Translations under genes and position numbers: made by a program
Assembly (NCBI RefSeq): GCF_000169375.1
Contig: NZ_AAXY01000009.1
Location: forward strand, 1 to 64,000
Length of the DNA stretch: 64,000 nucleotides
From: Marinobacter sp. ELB17
GTDB taxonomy: Bacteria > Pseudomonadota > Gammaproteobacteria > Pseudomonadales > Oleiphilaceae
Direction: 5' to 3'
Notes under the pieces: generated by a model
The model's input: only the letters and a program-made list of their open reading frames with translations
Databases searched by the model: none
Told to the model about the DNA's origin: nothing
Shown here: positions 53,154-61,527 of the stretch, in pieces
Layout: every line of letters starts with the position of its first letter
Numbering within the stretch: position 1 is the stretch's first letter

Positions 53154-54257
53154 CTAAACCAGATGGTTATCCCAGTGTAAAGGTAGAGTGGCCAGTTCCT
53201 GTGCTGGCGCGCCTATACTCATGCGGATCAGTTTGCCCTGGCCGGTGGTGATCAAAAAGTCGCCGCCGGCCAGGGCTTCCACGCCGGCGCCATCGGTTAT
53301 GGCTTCGTTGCGGAGTATTCGCCCTGTTGCGCCCTCAAATATCAGAGCGCGGCCACCTCGGGGCGCAGTCACCGCGACCAGATCTTTCTGGGGATGCGCG
53401 CACACGCTGGCAATGTAGTTTGCCAATCGCGGTTGGACATCGTCGGTAAACCCGATTTCATCAAAGCGGCCATTGCGGTACCTGGCGATCAATGGCGGCG
53501 CCTGGTCATTCGGCCCCTGGTATTGATAGCCCGCATAGATATAGCCTTGTGGGGTCACGTCCAGGTGGCGGCAACTCAGTTGATGGTGTGAGGGGCTAAA
53601 GCGCGCGCGAATCTCGCCGCTGGTGCGATCCACCAGCATCAGCGCGGGTGCCATGGACTCGAGGTTCATTTTGATGCGATCGTAATCCGGGTGGGTTTTT
53701 ATGCCACCCAGAGCGATAACCAGGGTTTGGCCATCCGGGTGCAGGTGCAGTTCGTGTGGGCCTATGCCGTTCAGGTCGAGCGTGTCGACACGCGCATAGC
53801 GGGCCTCGGCGTCGTACACCGCAATAATACCGTCGCCGCGCTCATAGCGGCTGGCCGTTGTGTACAAATAACGGCCATCGGGGGAGAACACGCCATGGCC
53901 GTAAAAATGCTCGCCGTCATTGGCCTTTATGTGTGCCAGGCGCTTGCCACTGCGGCTGTCAAACACGTGAAACCACCAGCCGGGCCGGCGCTCGAAAATC
54001 AGTACCTGGGCAGTGTGCGGGCGAAAACAGCCACCGTGGCAGCGGGCTTCAACGGGCGTTTGCCAAAGTGGTGTGCCGTTGCTGTTCAAGCTTTGCACGG
54101 CAAAGCCTCCATCATCGTGCTTGCTGGCGCCCACGTACTCACGGCCCTTCAGCGAATCGGCCTTTGCCGGCAACCGCGAGCAGGCAGTCAGGCTCAAGCC
54201 GGTTGCGCTTATGGCGCCACCAAAGGCCGCCAGGAACTGTCTGCGACTTACACTCAT
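53154..54257 (-). CDS. DUF1513 protein with Tat signal
   Basis: 367 residues. Twin-arginine signal MSVSRRQFLAAFGGAISATG. The mature part has the repeated pattern of a seven-bladed beta-propeller, with GHGVFSPDGRYLYTTAS, DLNGIGPHELHLHPDGQTLVIALGGI and LDVTPQGYIYAGYQYQGPNDQAPPLIA, matching DUF1513. Last of a four-gene operon (imelysin, di-haem oxidoreductase, imelysin, DUF1513), six bases after the third gene. Probably a periplasmic partner of iron handling, exported folded. Confidence 0.88.
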   Translation of the reverse strand: MSVSRRQFLAAFGGAISATGLSLTACSRLPAKADSLKGREYVGASKHDDGGFAVQSLNSNGTPLWQTPVEARCHGGCFRPHTAQVLIFERRPGWWFHVFDSRSGKRLAHIKANDGEHFYGHGVFSPDGRYLYTTASRYERGDGIIAVYDAEARYARVDTLDLNGIGPHELHLHPDGQTLVIALGGIKTHPDYDRIKMNLESMAPALMLVDRTSGEIRARFSPSHHQLSCRHLDVTPQGYIYAGYQYQGPNDQAPPLIARYRNGRFDEIGFTDDVQPRLANYIASVCAHPQKDLVAVTAPRGGRALIFEGATGRILRNEAITDGAGVEALAGGDFLITTGQGKLIRMSIGAPAQELATLPLHWDNHLV

Positions 54258-54263
54258 AATGGC

Positions 54264-55364
54264 TCAGTCGCCATCACTGGCGTTAAAACCACGAATCACC
54301 CCGAGACGGGTGGCGGCTTCACCGTTGACCAGCGTCGTCAGCTGCGACACGTCAACGTACAGGCCCTGAAGGCTGCGGTAGGCGTTGTCGTCGTCTAGCA
54401 ATGGCTTCAGCGCAAGATCCATTGCCGGGAAGTGCTCCAGCACTTCGCCAAACTGCTTGTTGATGCGTTGCGCCAGATCGCTCTCGCCTTGCTCGTTCAA
54501 CAGCTTTTCCAGGCCGGGCAGGAAGTACTTTTGCAGGCCGTCAACGCTGGCACCAATGCTGGCCAGACTGCTGCCACTGCGCCAGGCGTCGGCTGCGTAA
54601 ACAGAGCGTTTGCCATTGCCGCGCAATCCCATGGGGGTGGCCAGCCGACGTTCTTCGACCACTTCCAGCGCAGTCATAGCGGCGCGGATGGTGGCGTGGG
54701 TGTAGTTGCCGGTTGCCAGGTAATGGGGTTTGAACTCGCCCCAGTCTGCAACCAACTGCTGACTGTTATCGACCACATGGGCTGCCACCTGAATCAGAAT
54801 CTGGCAGCTTGTCTCGGCTGGCAGGGCGTGATCACCCGTATTGAAGCGCGTGTCAGACAGCAGGTATTCCAGCATCGGAAAACCCTGAACCGCCACGCCG
54901 GCCTGGCCGACGGTTTCGGCACTCACCGCCGTGCCGTCTTTCAGCAGAAGATCGGCTTTGCGGGCAATCAGGTTTTTCGGATCCGGCCAGAACTGGAGCT
55001 GCCAGGCGCGGTTGTTGGTTTCAACCGGCCCGAAGTCCACAAACCGCACCTGCTGCCAGGCCTTAAACGCCTGTTTCCAGGCACTCTCAACGGTACTGCG
55101 AGCAACGGTACTGTGAGCAATGGTACTGCGAGCTTCCGTTGAGGGCTGTTGGCAATAGGCTTTTGCCTGCTGTAACAAGGTTTCGCTGTCGTTGGCCAAA
55201 GCCTGATAGCCGCGGCCGATACCCTGATGCCAGCCTGCGCGTGTCTGCTGTTCAACAGCCGTTCCGAATTCCGCCGAAGCAGCCAGCGCAAGGCCCGGCA
55301 ATACCAGCGTTGGCAGCAAAAGGGTAAGTGCGGCGGTGCGGAAATAGCGGGTAAATCGCAACAT
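54264..55364 (-). CDS. imelysin-family periplasmic protein (degenerate motif)
   Basis: 366 residues. Signal peptide about 1-29 (LVLPGLALAA). Imelysin fold (M75) with the extended helical bundle. In place of the family motif GxHxxE it reads GFPMLE (VQGFPMLEYLL), so the His is replaced by Pro-Met and iron binding by that site is doubtful. A 15-bp in-frame triplication codes ARSTI-AHSTV-ARSTV near residue 80. Third gene of the operon, nine bases after the oxidoreductase. Confidence 0.85.
   Translation of the reverse strand: MLRFTRYFRTAALTLLLPTLVLPGLALAASAEFGTAVEQQTRAGWHQGIGRGYQALANDSETLLQQAKAYCQQPSTEARSTIAHSTVARSTVESAWKQAFKAWQQVRFVDFGPVETNNRAWQLQFWPDPKNLIARKADLLLKDGTAVSAETVGQAGVAVQGFPMLEYLLSDTRFNTGDHALPAETSCQILIQVAAHVVDNSQQLVADWGEFKPHYLATGNYTHATIRAAMTALEVVEERRLATPMGLRGNGKRSVYAADAWRSGSSLASIGASVDGLQKYFLPGLEKLLNEQGESDLAQRINKQFGEVLEHFPAMDLALKPLLDDDNAYRSLQGLYVDVSQLTTLVNGEAATRLGVIRGFNASDGD
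55092..55136 (-). repeat. 15-bp tandem triplication inside the imelysin-like gene
   Basis: Plus-strand units ggtactgcgagcaac, ggtactgtgagcaat and ggtactgcgagcttc. In frame they code a five-residue repeat (A-x-S-T-V/I), adding ten residues relative to one copy. Confidence 0.85.
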
Positions 55365-55373
55365 AAAACGTCC

Positions 55374-56816
55374 TTACAGTGAGTTTAGAAATTCAACCAG
55401 CGCCTGGCGCTGCTGCGGGGCCATTTGGCGATAATGGTTGCTGGCCGGTTGCGCTTCGCCACCGTGCCAAAGAATAGCTTCTTCCAGCGTACGAGCCCTG
55501 CCATCGTGTAAAAACCCGGCTAAAGGATTTACCTGCTGAGCCATGCCAACGCCCCAAAGAGGAGCCGTACGCCATTCATTGCCGTTGGCCAAAAACTCGT
55601 CGCGACCGTCTGCCAGCGCCGGCCCCATGTCGTGTAGCAACAGATCGCTGTAAGGCCAGATGGTCTGATTGCTCAGGTCTGGGCGTTGCGGGTCAACACC
55701 GGTTACGTGTGTAGGCGTATGGCAAGCAGCACAGCCGTTTTCATTGAACAGACGGGCGCCTTGCTGCACCGCGGCGCTATCCATATCGCGGCGGGCAGGA
55801 ACGGCCAGGCTTTTAGAGTAGAAGGTCACAAAACCGGCAATTTTGTCCGTTACTTCCGGTTCGCCGCCATTGGCCCAGCCGTCGCAGTTCTGACTTGGCG
55901 TGCAGTCGGTGGTGGTTTTCAGTGATGAGGTAAGGCCCATATCACCGGCAAAGGCGCCCATGCTTTGCTGGTGCACATCGGGCTCTGCGGCTTTCCAGCC
56001 AAAGCGCCCGGCGACCGTCTGGCCACTGGCGATGTCCCACACCTGGTTAACCTTTCCGCTGATGCCGTCGCTGTTGGCGTCATTCGGGTCGGCTATGGCC
56101 GCCACCGTTTCGGCGGGAATGGCTTCCAGCAGCCCCATGCCAATCATTGGGGGTGCTACTCGCGGTGAAATCAACAGGTCGTCTCCCAAAGGCCCATAGT
56201 TAGCATTCTCTATGGTGTACACGGGCTCGTGTAATTCCACCTCGGTACCGTCAGCAAGCACGTCAACGCGCTTGGCCCAGCTCAAAACCATGTCGGCTTC
56301 GGGCTTGGCGCCGGGCAGGGCAGAGGTTTGCAGCTGCGCTCCGTAGACCGGATGGGGCTTGAAACCGTTGGTGCGCAAAATGTCGGCGTCTTCAATAGGG
56401 TCGTGGGGCACGGCCAGGCGCAGAAACAAAGAGACCGAGGGCGTATCAACCGCTGGTGGGTGGCCACGGCCGTCTTTAAGGTGGCAGCCCTGGCAGGCGT
56501 TGGTGTTGAACAGCGGTCCAAGGCCGTCACGGGCCTGGGTGCTGGCAGGTGCTTCTACCCAAGGGTTGCGGAAAAAACTGTTACCAACGCTGAAGTCAAG
56601 CCGTTTGGTCATCGACAAATTGCCCTGAGGCCGGGAAAATGCATTGGTATCGGGTTGGTTTACAGTGCCAATGCCACCGGTCATCGGGGTGGTTTGCAGC
56701 GCGTAGCCGGCGTGTTCGCTGGAACCGTCGGCGCTGGCTTCAGTGGTGGTTGAAGCGCCGGCGAACAGGGGCACATTGGCAAAAACCAGTGCTCCGGTTA
56801 ACAAAAGTGTTTTCAT
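55374..56816 (-). CDS. di-haem oxidoreductase family protein (thiol oxidoreductase-like)
   Basis: 480 residues. Signal peptide about 1-21. Two c-haem motifs: CQGCH (108-112) and CAACH near residue 355, typical of the DHOR family related to MauG and CcpA peroxidases. Segments GLGPLFNTNACQGCHLKDGRG, SPRVAPPMIGMGLLEAIP and GRARTLEEAILWHGGEAQ are diagnostic. It is a periplasmic electron-transfer enzyme. Second gene of the operon between the two imelysins; such genes occur with iron-regulated imelysins in other gammaproteobacteria. Confidence 0.92.
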   Translation of the reverse strand: MKTLLLTGALVFANVPLFAGASTTTEASADGSSEHAGYALQTTPMTGGIGTVNQPDTNAFSRPQGNLSMTKRLDFSVGNSFFRNPWVEAPASTQARDGLGPLFNTNACQGCHLKDGRGHPPAVDTPSVSLFLRLAVPHDPIEDADILRTNGFKPHPVYGAQLQTSALPGAKPEADMVLSWAKRVDVLADGTEVELHEPVYTIENANYGPLGDDLLISPRVAPPMIGMGLLEAIPAETVAAIADPNDANSDGISGKVNQVWDIASGQTVAGRFGWKAAEPDVHQQSMGAFAGDMGLTSSLKTTTDCTPSQNCDGWANGGEPEVTDKIAGFVTFYSKSLAVPARRDMDSAAVQQGARLFNENGCAACHTPTHVTGVDPQRPDLSNQTIWPYSDLLLHDMGPALADGRDEFLANGNEWRTAPLWGVGMAQQVNPLAGFLHDGRARTLEEAILWHGGEAQPASNHYRQMAPQQRQALVEFLNSL

Positions 56817-56822
56817 TTTGCC

Positions 56823-58139
56823 TCAGAATGCGTGGCCGGCGTCGTCCGGCGAGAGGGCTTGGATTCCCAGTTCGCGGGCGGCCTGTTCAATAGAACCAGT
56901 CTGAACAACCAGCGCCATGATTGCGTCGTTAACAATTTTCGCGCCGTCACCGTTGCCCGGTGCAATCATCATATCGAACGCCATGGGGGTCTGTGAGGAT
57001 TCGGCTTTGGCTTTCATAAAGGCTAGCGCCTGCATGGTTTTGTCCAGTTGTTTGTTCAGTTCCGCGTTCAGCTGTGGATTGGTTTGTTCAACCAGGTCGG
57101 CCAATGACGGGCCGGTGACCACGGAGTTGTCGACCCGGCGATAGGTTCCGGTGTAAACGTTTTGAATGCCCTGGCCGTTGTAATAGTGGGAGTTGTGGGT
57201 GTTATCACTGAAACAGTCGTGTTCATCTTCGTAGGAGTTTGCCTCTAGTGCGACCTTCATACGTTCACCGGCCAGTTCGCCCAGCGATAGAGAGCCCATA
57301 CCAAACAGCATTTTCTGAACGCCTTCGCCAGCATCAGCAGACGTCAGTTGAGCGCGGTAGTTGTCGGAGGAGCCCCGAGCCCACTGCACTGTCATCCATT
57401 CCAGATCGTCAACCAACAGGTCGGTCACGGCGTCCAGGTATTGGCCACGGCGATCGCAGTTGCCGTTGGTGCAATCTTCACCTTGCTGGTAGTCGCTGAC
57501 TGGCCGTTCGCCATTACCGGCGTCAAAACCATTCAGATCCTGGCCCCACAGCAGAAATTCGATGGCGTGGTAGCCAGAGGCAACGTTGGCTTCGGAGCCG
57601 CCGATTTCGTTCAAATTGGCCAGCAATTCAGCCGTCAGGGTGCTTACGTCCAGCTGCTCGCCACCCACGTTGATGCTGGTGCTGGCAATGATATTGGCGG
57701 TTGCGCCGGCGTTGCCCAGTTCGTACTGGTAGTCATCGGATGTGACGTAGTCGATCAGGCCTTCGTCCAGTGGCCAGGCGTTTACCTGGCCTTCCCAGTC
57801 GTCAATCAGGGTGTTGCCAAAACGGAAGGCTTCGCTTTGCTGGTAAGGAACACGTGCAGCGTACCAGGCTTCTTTAGCGGCTTTCAGATTGGCGTCGCTA
57901 GGGCTGGCAATCAGGCGGTCAGTGGCTGCGTTCAGGGCGCGTGCGGTTATCAACGAATCTTCAAAGGTGGCGTGGGCAACGTCTGCGTAATGGGCTACCA
58001 CCGTATTCTGGTTAACAATCTGGTCAACATTCTGATTAGCGGGCTGGTTTTTTGCAACGGAACCGTTGGTGCCGCAGCCGACGACAAGTACAGCAGAAAC
58101 GGCAATCGCCAGCGGCGCTGGGCGGACTAAAAAAATCAT
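56823..58139 (-). CDS. iron-regulated imelysin-family lipoprotein (IrpA-like)
   Basis: 438 residues. Lipoprotein signal with Cys at about 22 (VLVVGCGTN). The imelysin motif GxHxxE is intact (GYHAIEFLLWGQDLNG). Wording AGERMKVALEANSYEDEHDCFSDNTHNSHYYNGQGI is typical of IrpA-type imelysins. First gene of the four-gene operon (GGAG upstream), with a Fur-like box about 110 bp before its start. Role: binding iron or haem at the outer membrane or periplasm. Regulation by iron is inferred from the box and family. Confidence 0.9.
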   Translation of the reverse strand: MIFLVRPAPLAIAVSAVLVVGCGTNGSVAKNQPANQNVDQIVNQNTVVAHYADVAHATFEDSLITARALNAATDRLIASPSDANLKAAKEAWYAARVPYQQSEAFRFGNTLIDDWEGQVNAWPLDEGLIDYVTSDDYQYELGNAGATANIIASTSINVGGEQLDVSTLTAELLANLNEIGGSEANVASGYHAIEFLLWGQDLNGFDAGNGERPVSDYQQGEDCTNGNCDRRGQYLDAVTDLLVDDLEWMTVQWARGSSDNYRAQLTSADAGEGVQKMLFGMGSLSLGELAGERMKVALEANSYEDEHDCFSDNTHNSHYYNGQGIQNVYTGTYRRVDNSVVTGPSLADLVEQTNPQLNAELNKQLDKTMQALAFMKAKAESSQTPMAFDMMIAPGNGDGAKIVNDAIMALVVQTGSIEQAARELGIQALSPDDAGHAF

Positions 58140-58249
58140 AATAAACTCCGATAAAATAGTTGTTTTTAATGATACTTGTTAGCGTTCGCATTATGAAGTA
58201 CGACGACGCGCCTGTGCAAATAATAATTTATATCAATAAAAAATAACAA

Positions 58250-58264
58250 TGAGAATGATTTGCA
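58250..58264. promoter_or_regulatory. Fur-box-like site upstream of the imelysin operon
   Basis: TGAGAATGATTTGCA matches the 7-1-7 Fur consensus TGATAATNATTATCA at 12 of 14 defined positions. It is in an AT-rich stretch and 111 bp before the irpA-like start on the minus strand. Confidence 0.65.
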
Positions 58265-58356
58265 ATAACTGTTCGTACTGTTACATTGACGTCAAGAGAG
58301 TGCCTAGCAGGCCTCTAATGCGCCTTCGTCGATTAAACACTGTGGAGAATGGGATC

Positions 58357-58494
58357 ATGAGCAGCTCAGTTATCCAGCTTGCAGGAACGCCCGCCAGCAT
58401 TTTTACCGCTTGGCAAAAAATCAAAAAGAGTGTCTCTCTATCGTCAGAATCTGCCGAATCTACTGGTTCAAAGGGCAGTACTGAACGCCGGTAA
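58357..58494 (+). CDS. possible 45-residue peptide
   Basis: ATG 58357 with GGAG eight bases upstream, reading MSSSVIQLAGTPASIFTAW, then KKIKKS-like basic and Ser-rich tail ending ERR. It could be a small gene sharing the Fur-box promoter region, but nothing in it is recognised and composition (Ser, Thr, Lys) is unremarkable. Listed as weak. Confidence 0.25.
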   Translation: MSSSVIQLAGTPASIFTAWQKIKKSVSLSSESAESTGSKGSTERR

Positions 58495-58609
58495 ACCCGC
58501 AATAACCGACTGGCAAAGCGGTTGCTGATACGTCCTGATACACCGGGGCGACTATGGGGGGCGTTGTTCAGCTGTGATGCGCTTGCGCGCACCAGCCGTG
58601 GTCGGGCTT

Positions 58610-58636
58610 AATGGCTCCCATTTATTGGGAGCCATT
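58610..58636 (+). promoter_or_regulatory. hairpin covering the rlmJ ribosome-binding site
   Basis: aatggctccca (58610-58620) pairs perfectly with tgggagccatt (58626-58636), loop tttat. The right arm contains the only ribosome site (GGGAG) and ends one base before the rlmJ start codon at 58638. It should block initiation unless melted or bound. It lacks a T tract, so is not a simple terminator. Confidence 0.7.
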
Positions 58637-58637
58637 T

Positions 58638-59474
58638 ATGCTGAGTTATCTCCATGCCTTTCATGCAGGCAATTTCGCCGATGTACACAAGCACGCGGCG
58701 CTGGTGCTGGCACTGAATATGATGCAAGCAAAAGCGTCGGGCATAGCCTGCACTGACACCCACGCCGGCAGTGCGCTTTACGATCTTGATGATGAACGCG
58801 CCCGCAAAACCGCCGAAGCTGATGCGGGTATCCGCAAACTCTGGCCTCAGTTGGACAGTCTGGCGGCAGCCGATTGGCAGCTGTTGCGGCCGTATTTGCA
58901 GCAACTAAACTCCGGCGCGAACCTGCGCCAATATCCTGGATCGCCTGCATGGTTTGGGCACTATCTACGCGCGCAGGACAGCTTAGGTGTGTTCGAACTG
59001 CATCCTTCAGAAACCAGCAGTTTGAACCAGTGGGCTTCTGGCAAACGGTTGCGAGTAACCCAGCAGGACGGTCTGGCGGGGCTGCTGAAAGTGCTTCCAC
59101 CCCGTCAGCCGCGCTTGCTCGTGCTTATTGACCCGTCTTACGAAGTAAAAACCGACTATACCGCCGTAGCCGAAACACTCAGTCGTGCGTGGCAAAAATG
59201 CCGCCACGGGGTGTTTCTGGTGTGGTATCCCATTTTGACCTCTGGCCTTGAGCAGACTTTGCTGGAGGGCCTCAGGGCCGGCCCGATTCGCAAAATACTG
59301 CGTAGTGAAGTGCGACTGCATACGCCACCGGAGCGCGGCATGGTCGGTTCCGGGATGCTGGTCATCAATCCACCCTGGGGTATGGATGAACGGCTATCGG
59401 CGATGATGAGGGATTTGGAGCCGGCCGCACGTCTGGGCCTGGGCCAACAGATGGACTGGTTGGCTCCCGAGTAG
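58638..59474 (+). CDS. rlmJ: 23S rRNA (adenine2030-N6)-methyltransferase
   Basis: 278 residues from ATG 58638 (MLSYLHAFHAGNFADVHKH, the classical RlmJ start). S-adenosylmethionine-dependent methyltransferase; motif IV reads DPSYEVKTDY where E. coli RlmJ has DPPY, a common variant in this group. The NPPWG segment and GFEL-type LGVFELHPSE fit. It methylates A2030 of 23S rRNA. The 5' leader forms a strong hairpin over the ribosome site, suggesting translational control. Monocistronic. Confidence 0.92.
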   Translation: MLSYLHAFHAGNFADVHKHAALVLALNMMQAKASGIACTDTHAGSALYDLDDERARKTAEADAGIRKLWPQLDSLAAADWQLLRPYLQQLNSGANLRQYPGSPAWFGHYLRAQDSLGVFELHPSETSSLNQWASGKRLRVTQQDGLAGLLKVLPPRQPRLLVLIDPSYEVKTDYTAVAETLSRAWQKCRHGVFLVWYPILTSGLEQTLLEGLRAGPIRKILRSEVRLHTPPERGMVGSGMLVINPPWGMDERLSAMMRDLEPAARLGLGQQMDWLAPE

Positions 59475-59702
59475 CACCGCAGCGCTGTGCTTTCGGGTTA
59501 TGCTGTGGGTTATCAGGTCTTTAACAATTATTAAGGTATTGGAGGGCGAGAGGCCAAACACAAGCCGGAGCAGGGAGATGGCGACAACGGCAAACACGTC
59601 AGCGGTAATGACAATCCGGTGTTACCGGTCGCGCCACCTTTTTCCGGAGTGTCGCGAACGCTGCGTTGTTTCCCCGACTGTCCCAGAGGTGCCAATACTG
59701 CA

Positions 59703-60104
59703 TCAGGGCATTAAAGCGTCAATTCGGTTGCGAACGCGCGGTTCGCTATTGTAGGCGATGGCTATGGCGTTATAGGTGTCAATATCCAGATTCTGGTTTT
59801 CAATAATCTCTGCCATGCGCGCATTCATCTCATCGCGCAGGCCTGTTGCATCGGCTTCAGACTCTGCGCTGTCAATGCGGTCTTTGTAATCTTCCCGTAG
59901 CGTGTTTATTTGTTGCTGTGCATCGACGAACTTGTGTAACTGCGCATCGCTGTAAAACGCCGTGTGCGTTCCGGCCTCTGCCGGAGCGCTGAAACCTTCA
60001 GTAATCTGCTCAATCGCCGGAGTCTGTTGAGCCATCGCGCTGGCAGCGCTGAAAAGGCTGACGAGCACTGTGGTGGTGAGAACGCTTTGAATCCGTTTGT
60101 TCAT
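59703..60104 (-). CDS. DUF4168 periplasmic protein
   Basis: 133 residues from ATG 60104. Signal peptide about 1-25 (SLFSAASAMA). Mature part is helical: FYSDAQLHKFVDAQQQINTLREDYKDRIDSAESEADATGLRDEMN then IENQNLDIDTYNAIAIAY, the DUF4168 signature near the end. Function unknown; DUF4168 proteins are small periplasmic helical proteins. The frame extends upstream without a signal. Divergent from the DMT transporter. Confidence 0.85.
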   Translation of the reverse strand: MNKRIQSVLTTTVLVSLFSAASAMAQQTPAIEQITEGFSAPAEAGTHTAFYSDAQLHKFVDAQQQINTLREDYKDRIDSAESEADATGLRDEMNARMAEIIENQNLDIDTYNAIAIAYNSEPRVRNRIDALMP

Positions 60105-60255
60105 GGCGATAGCTTCCGGTAATGATACAAAGTCAGGCGTTAGGCTGTCACAAGGTGATATCGTTAGCAAATTAACGACCTGTATAAGGCCGGTAAGGAT
60201 GGGTATACTGCGTGGCCTAGAGTTCGGCATCAAAGCCGCGGTGAGAGTTTAAACT

Positions 60256-61176
60256 ATGACCAATCAAAAGCAGGCCATGATGTTCGGCCTCGCCACGGTA
60301 TTACTGTGGTCCACCGTGGCCACCGCGTTCAAGTTGGCACTGGCGGATCTATCTCCGCTGCAGTTGCTGTTAATTGCCTGTGTGGCCTCTATTTTGGTGA
60401 TGGGCACAATTCTGGTGCTTCAGGGCCGCTGGCGCCTGGTTTTCCAGCTGCGCAGCGGGCAGTATGCGCAGTCATTTATGATGGGCCTTATTAACCCGTG
60501 CCTTTACTATTTCCTCCTGTTTGGCGCTTTTGACCGCCTGCCTGCTCAGGAGGCCCAACCCATCAATTACACTTGGGCGCTGGTGTTGGCTTACCTGTCT
60601 GTTCCCTTTCTAGGCCAACGTCTGCGCGGGCGCGACATCGCGGCCGGGCTGGTGTGTTACGCCGGCGTATTCGTGATTGCCACTCGTGGCGCGGTAACCG
60701 ACCTGAGCTTTTCAGATCCGGTGGGAGTGGCCTTTGCCGTTGGCAGTACGTTGGTATGGGCCAGCTATTGGATTATTGCCACCCGCGATACCCGCGACCC
60801 GGTGGTGGGTTTGTTCCTGAATTTTCTATTTGGTTTGCCGGTAATTGTTGCAGCGGCTGTAGCCACCGACAGCCTGCATTTTTCGCTGACGGGTTCACTG
60901 TTGGCGGCCGGTTATGTCGGCGTGTTTGAAATGGGCATTGCGTTCGTGCTCTGGTCCTACGCCATGAAAAAAGCCGAAAATACAGCGAAAGTTAGCAATC
61001 TTATTTTTATATCGCCGTTTTTGTCGTTGGTGTTTATCTGGTTTATTTTGGGTGAGCGAATTTTGCCGTCTACTTACGTAGGGCTGGTACTGATTATGGC
61101 CGGCTTGTGGTTGCAGCAGAAAAAAACCGCGCAGAAACAGGATGCCGCCGCAGGAGTCGTGAGCGGTGGCGGCTGA
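60256..61176 (+). CDS. EamA/DMT-family transporter
   Basis: 306 residues with ten helices in two EamA repeats. First: LWSTVATAFKLALADLSPLQLLL; second: GSTLVWASYWIIATRD, with the conserved final helices LIFISPFLSLVFIWFILGERILPSTYVGLVLIMAGLW. Drug/metabolite exporter superfamily; substrate unknown. It ends overlapping the next small gene by 11 bases, so they are cotranscribed. Confidence 0.88.
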   Translation: MTNQKQAMMFGLATVLLWSTVATAFKLALADLSPLQLLLIACVASILVMGTILVLQGRWRLVFQLRSGQYAQSFMMGLINPCLYYFLLFGAFDRLPAQEAQPINYTWALVLAYLSVPFLGQRLRGRDIAAGLVCYAGVFVIATRGAVTDLSFSDPVGVAFAVGSTLVWASYWIIATRDTRDPVVGLFLNFLFGLPVIVAAAVATDSLHFSLTGSLLAAGYVGVFEMGIAFVLWSYAMKKAENTAKVSNLIFISPFLSLVFIWFILGERILPSTYVGLVLIMAGLWLQQKKTAQKQDAAAGVVSGGG

Positions 61177-61450
61177 GTGGTCGGTTTACCTGGTGCGAAC
61201 CGCCGCTGGCGCCTTGTACACCGGTGTGTCTAACGATGTGGAGCGGCGTTTTAAGGAGCATCAGGGCGGCGCCAAAGGTGCCCGCAGCCTTCGCGGCAAG
61301 GGCCCGCTGGTTCTGGCGTTTCAGAGCTGTGTTGGTGGCCGCGGCCAGGCCATGCAGCTGGAGTGGAAAATCAAACGCTGGCCCAAAAACCGTAAAGAGG
61401 CGCTGTGCAATGGCCAGCTTACGCTGGACGACTGGCCCCCCGACCAGTAG
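61166..61450 (+). CDS. GIY-YIG nuclease superfamily protein (YhbQ-like)
   Basis: 94 residues from GTG 61166 (CAGGAG upstream), overlapping the DMT gene by 11 bp. The GIY-YIG core is present as YLVRTAAGALYTGVSNDVERRFKEH, with catalytic Arg in RRF and a conserved Glu in the LEWKIKRW helix. Same size as YhbQ/UPF0213. Members are structure-like nucleases with DNA-nicking activity reported for a few; cellular role uncertain. Confidence 0.9.
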   Translation: MAAEWSVYLVRTAAGALYTGVSNDVERRFKEHQGGAKGARSLRGKGPLVLAFQSCVGGRGQAMQLEWKIKRWPKNRKEALCNGQLTLDDWPPDQ

Positions 61451-61527
61451 GGTTTCGTGAGCTCAAAGGCGCAGAACATGACGCCCTCAACGAATGTTTC
61501 TTATTCACCACAGGTGTTTAGCCCCTC

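Noticed and set aside
59500..59754. 84-codon frame between rlmJ and the DUF4168 gene
   Set aside because: Arg/Ser-rich composition, overlaps the 3' end of the DUF4168 gene on the other strand, and no ribosome site.
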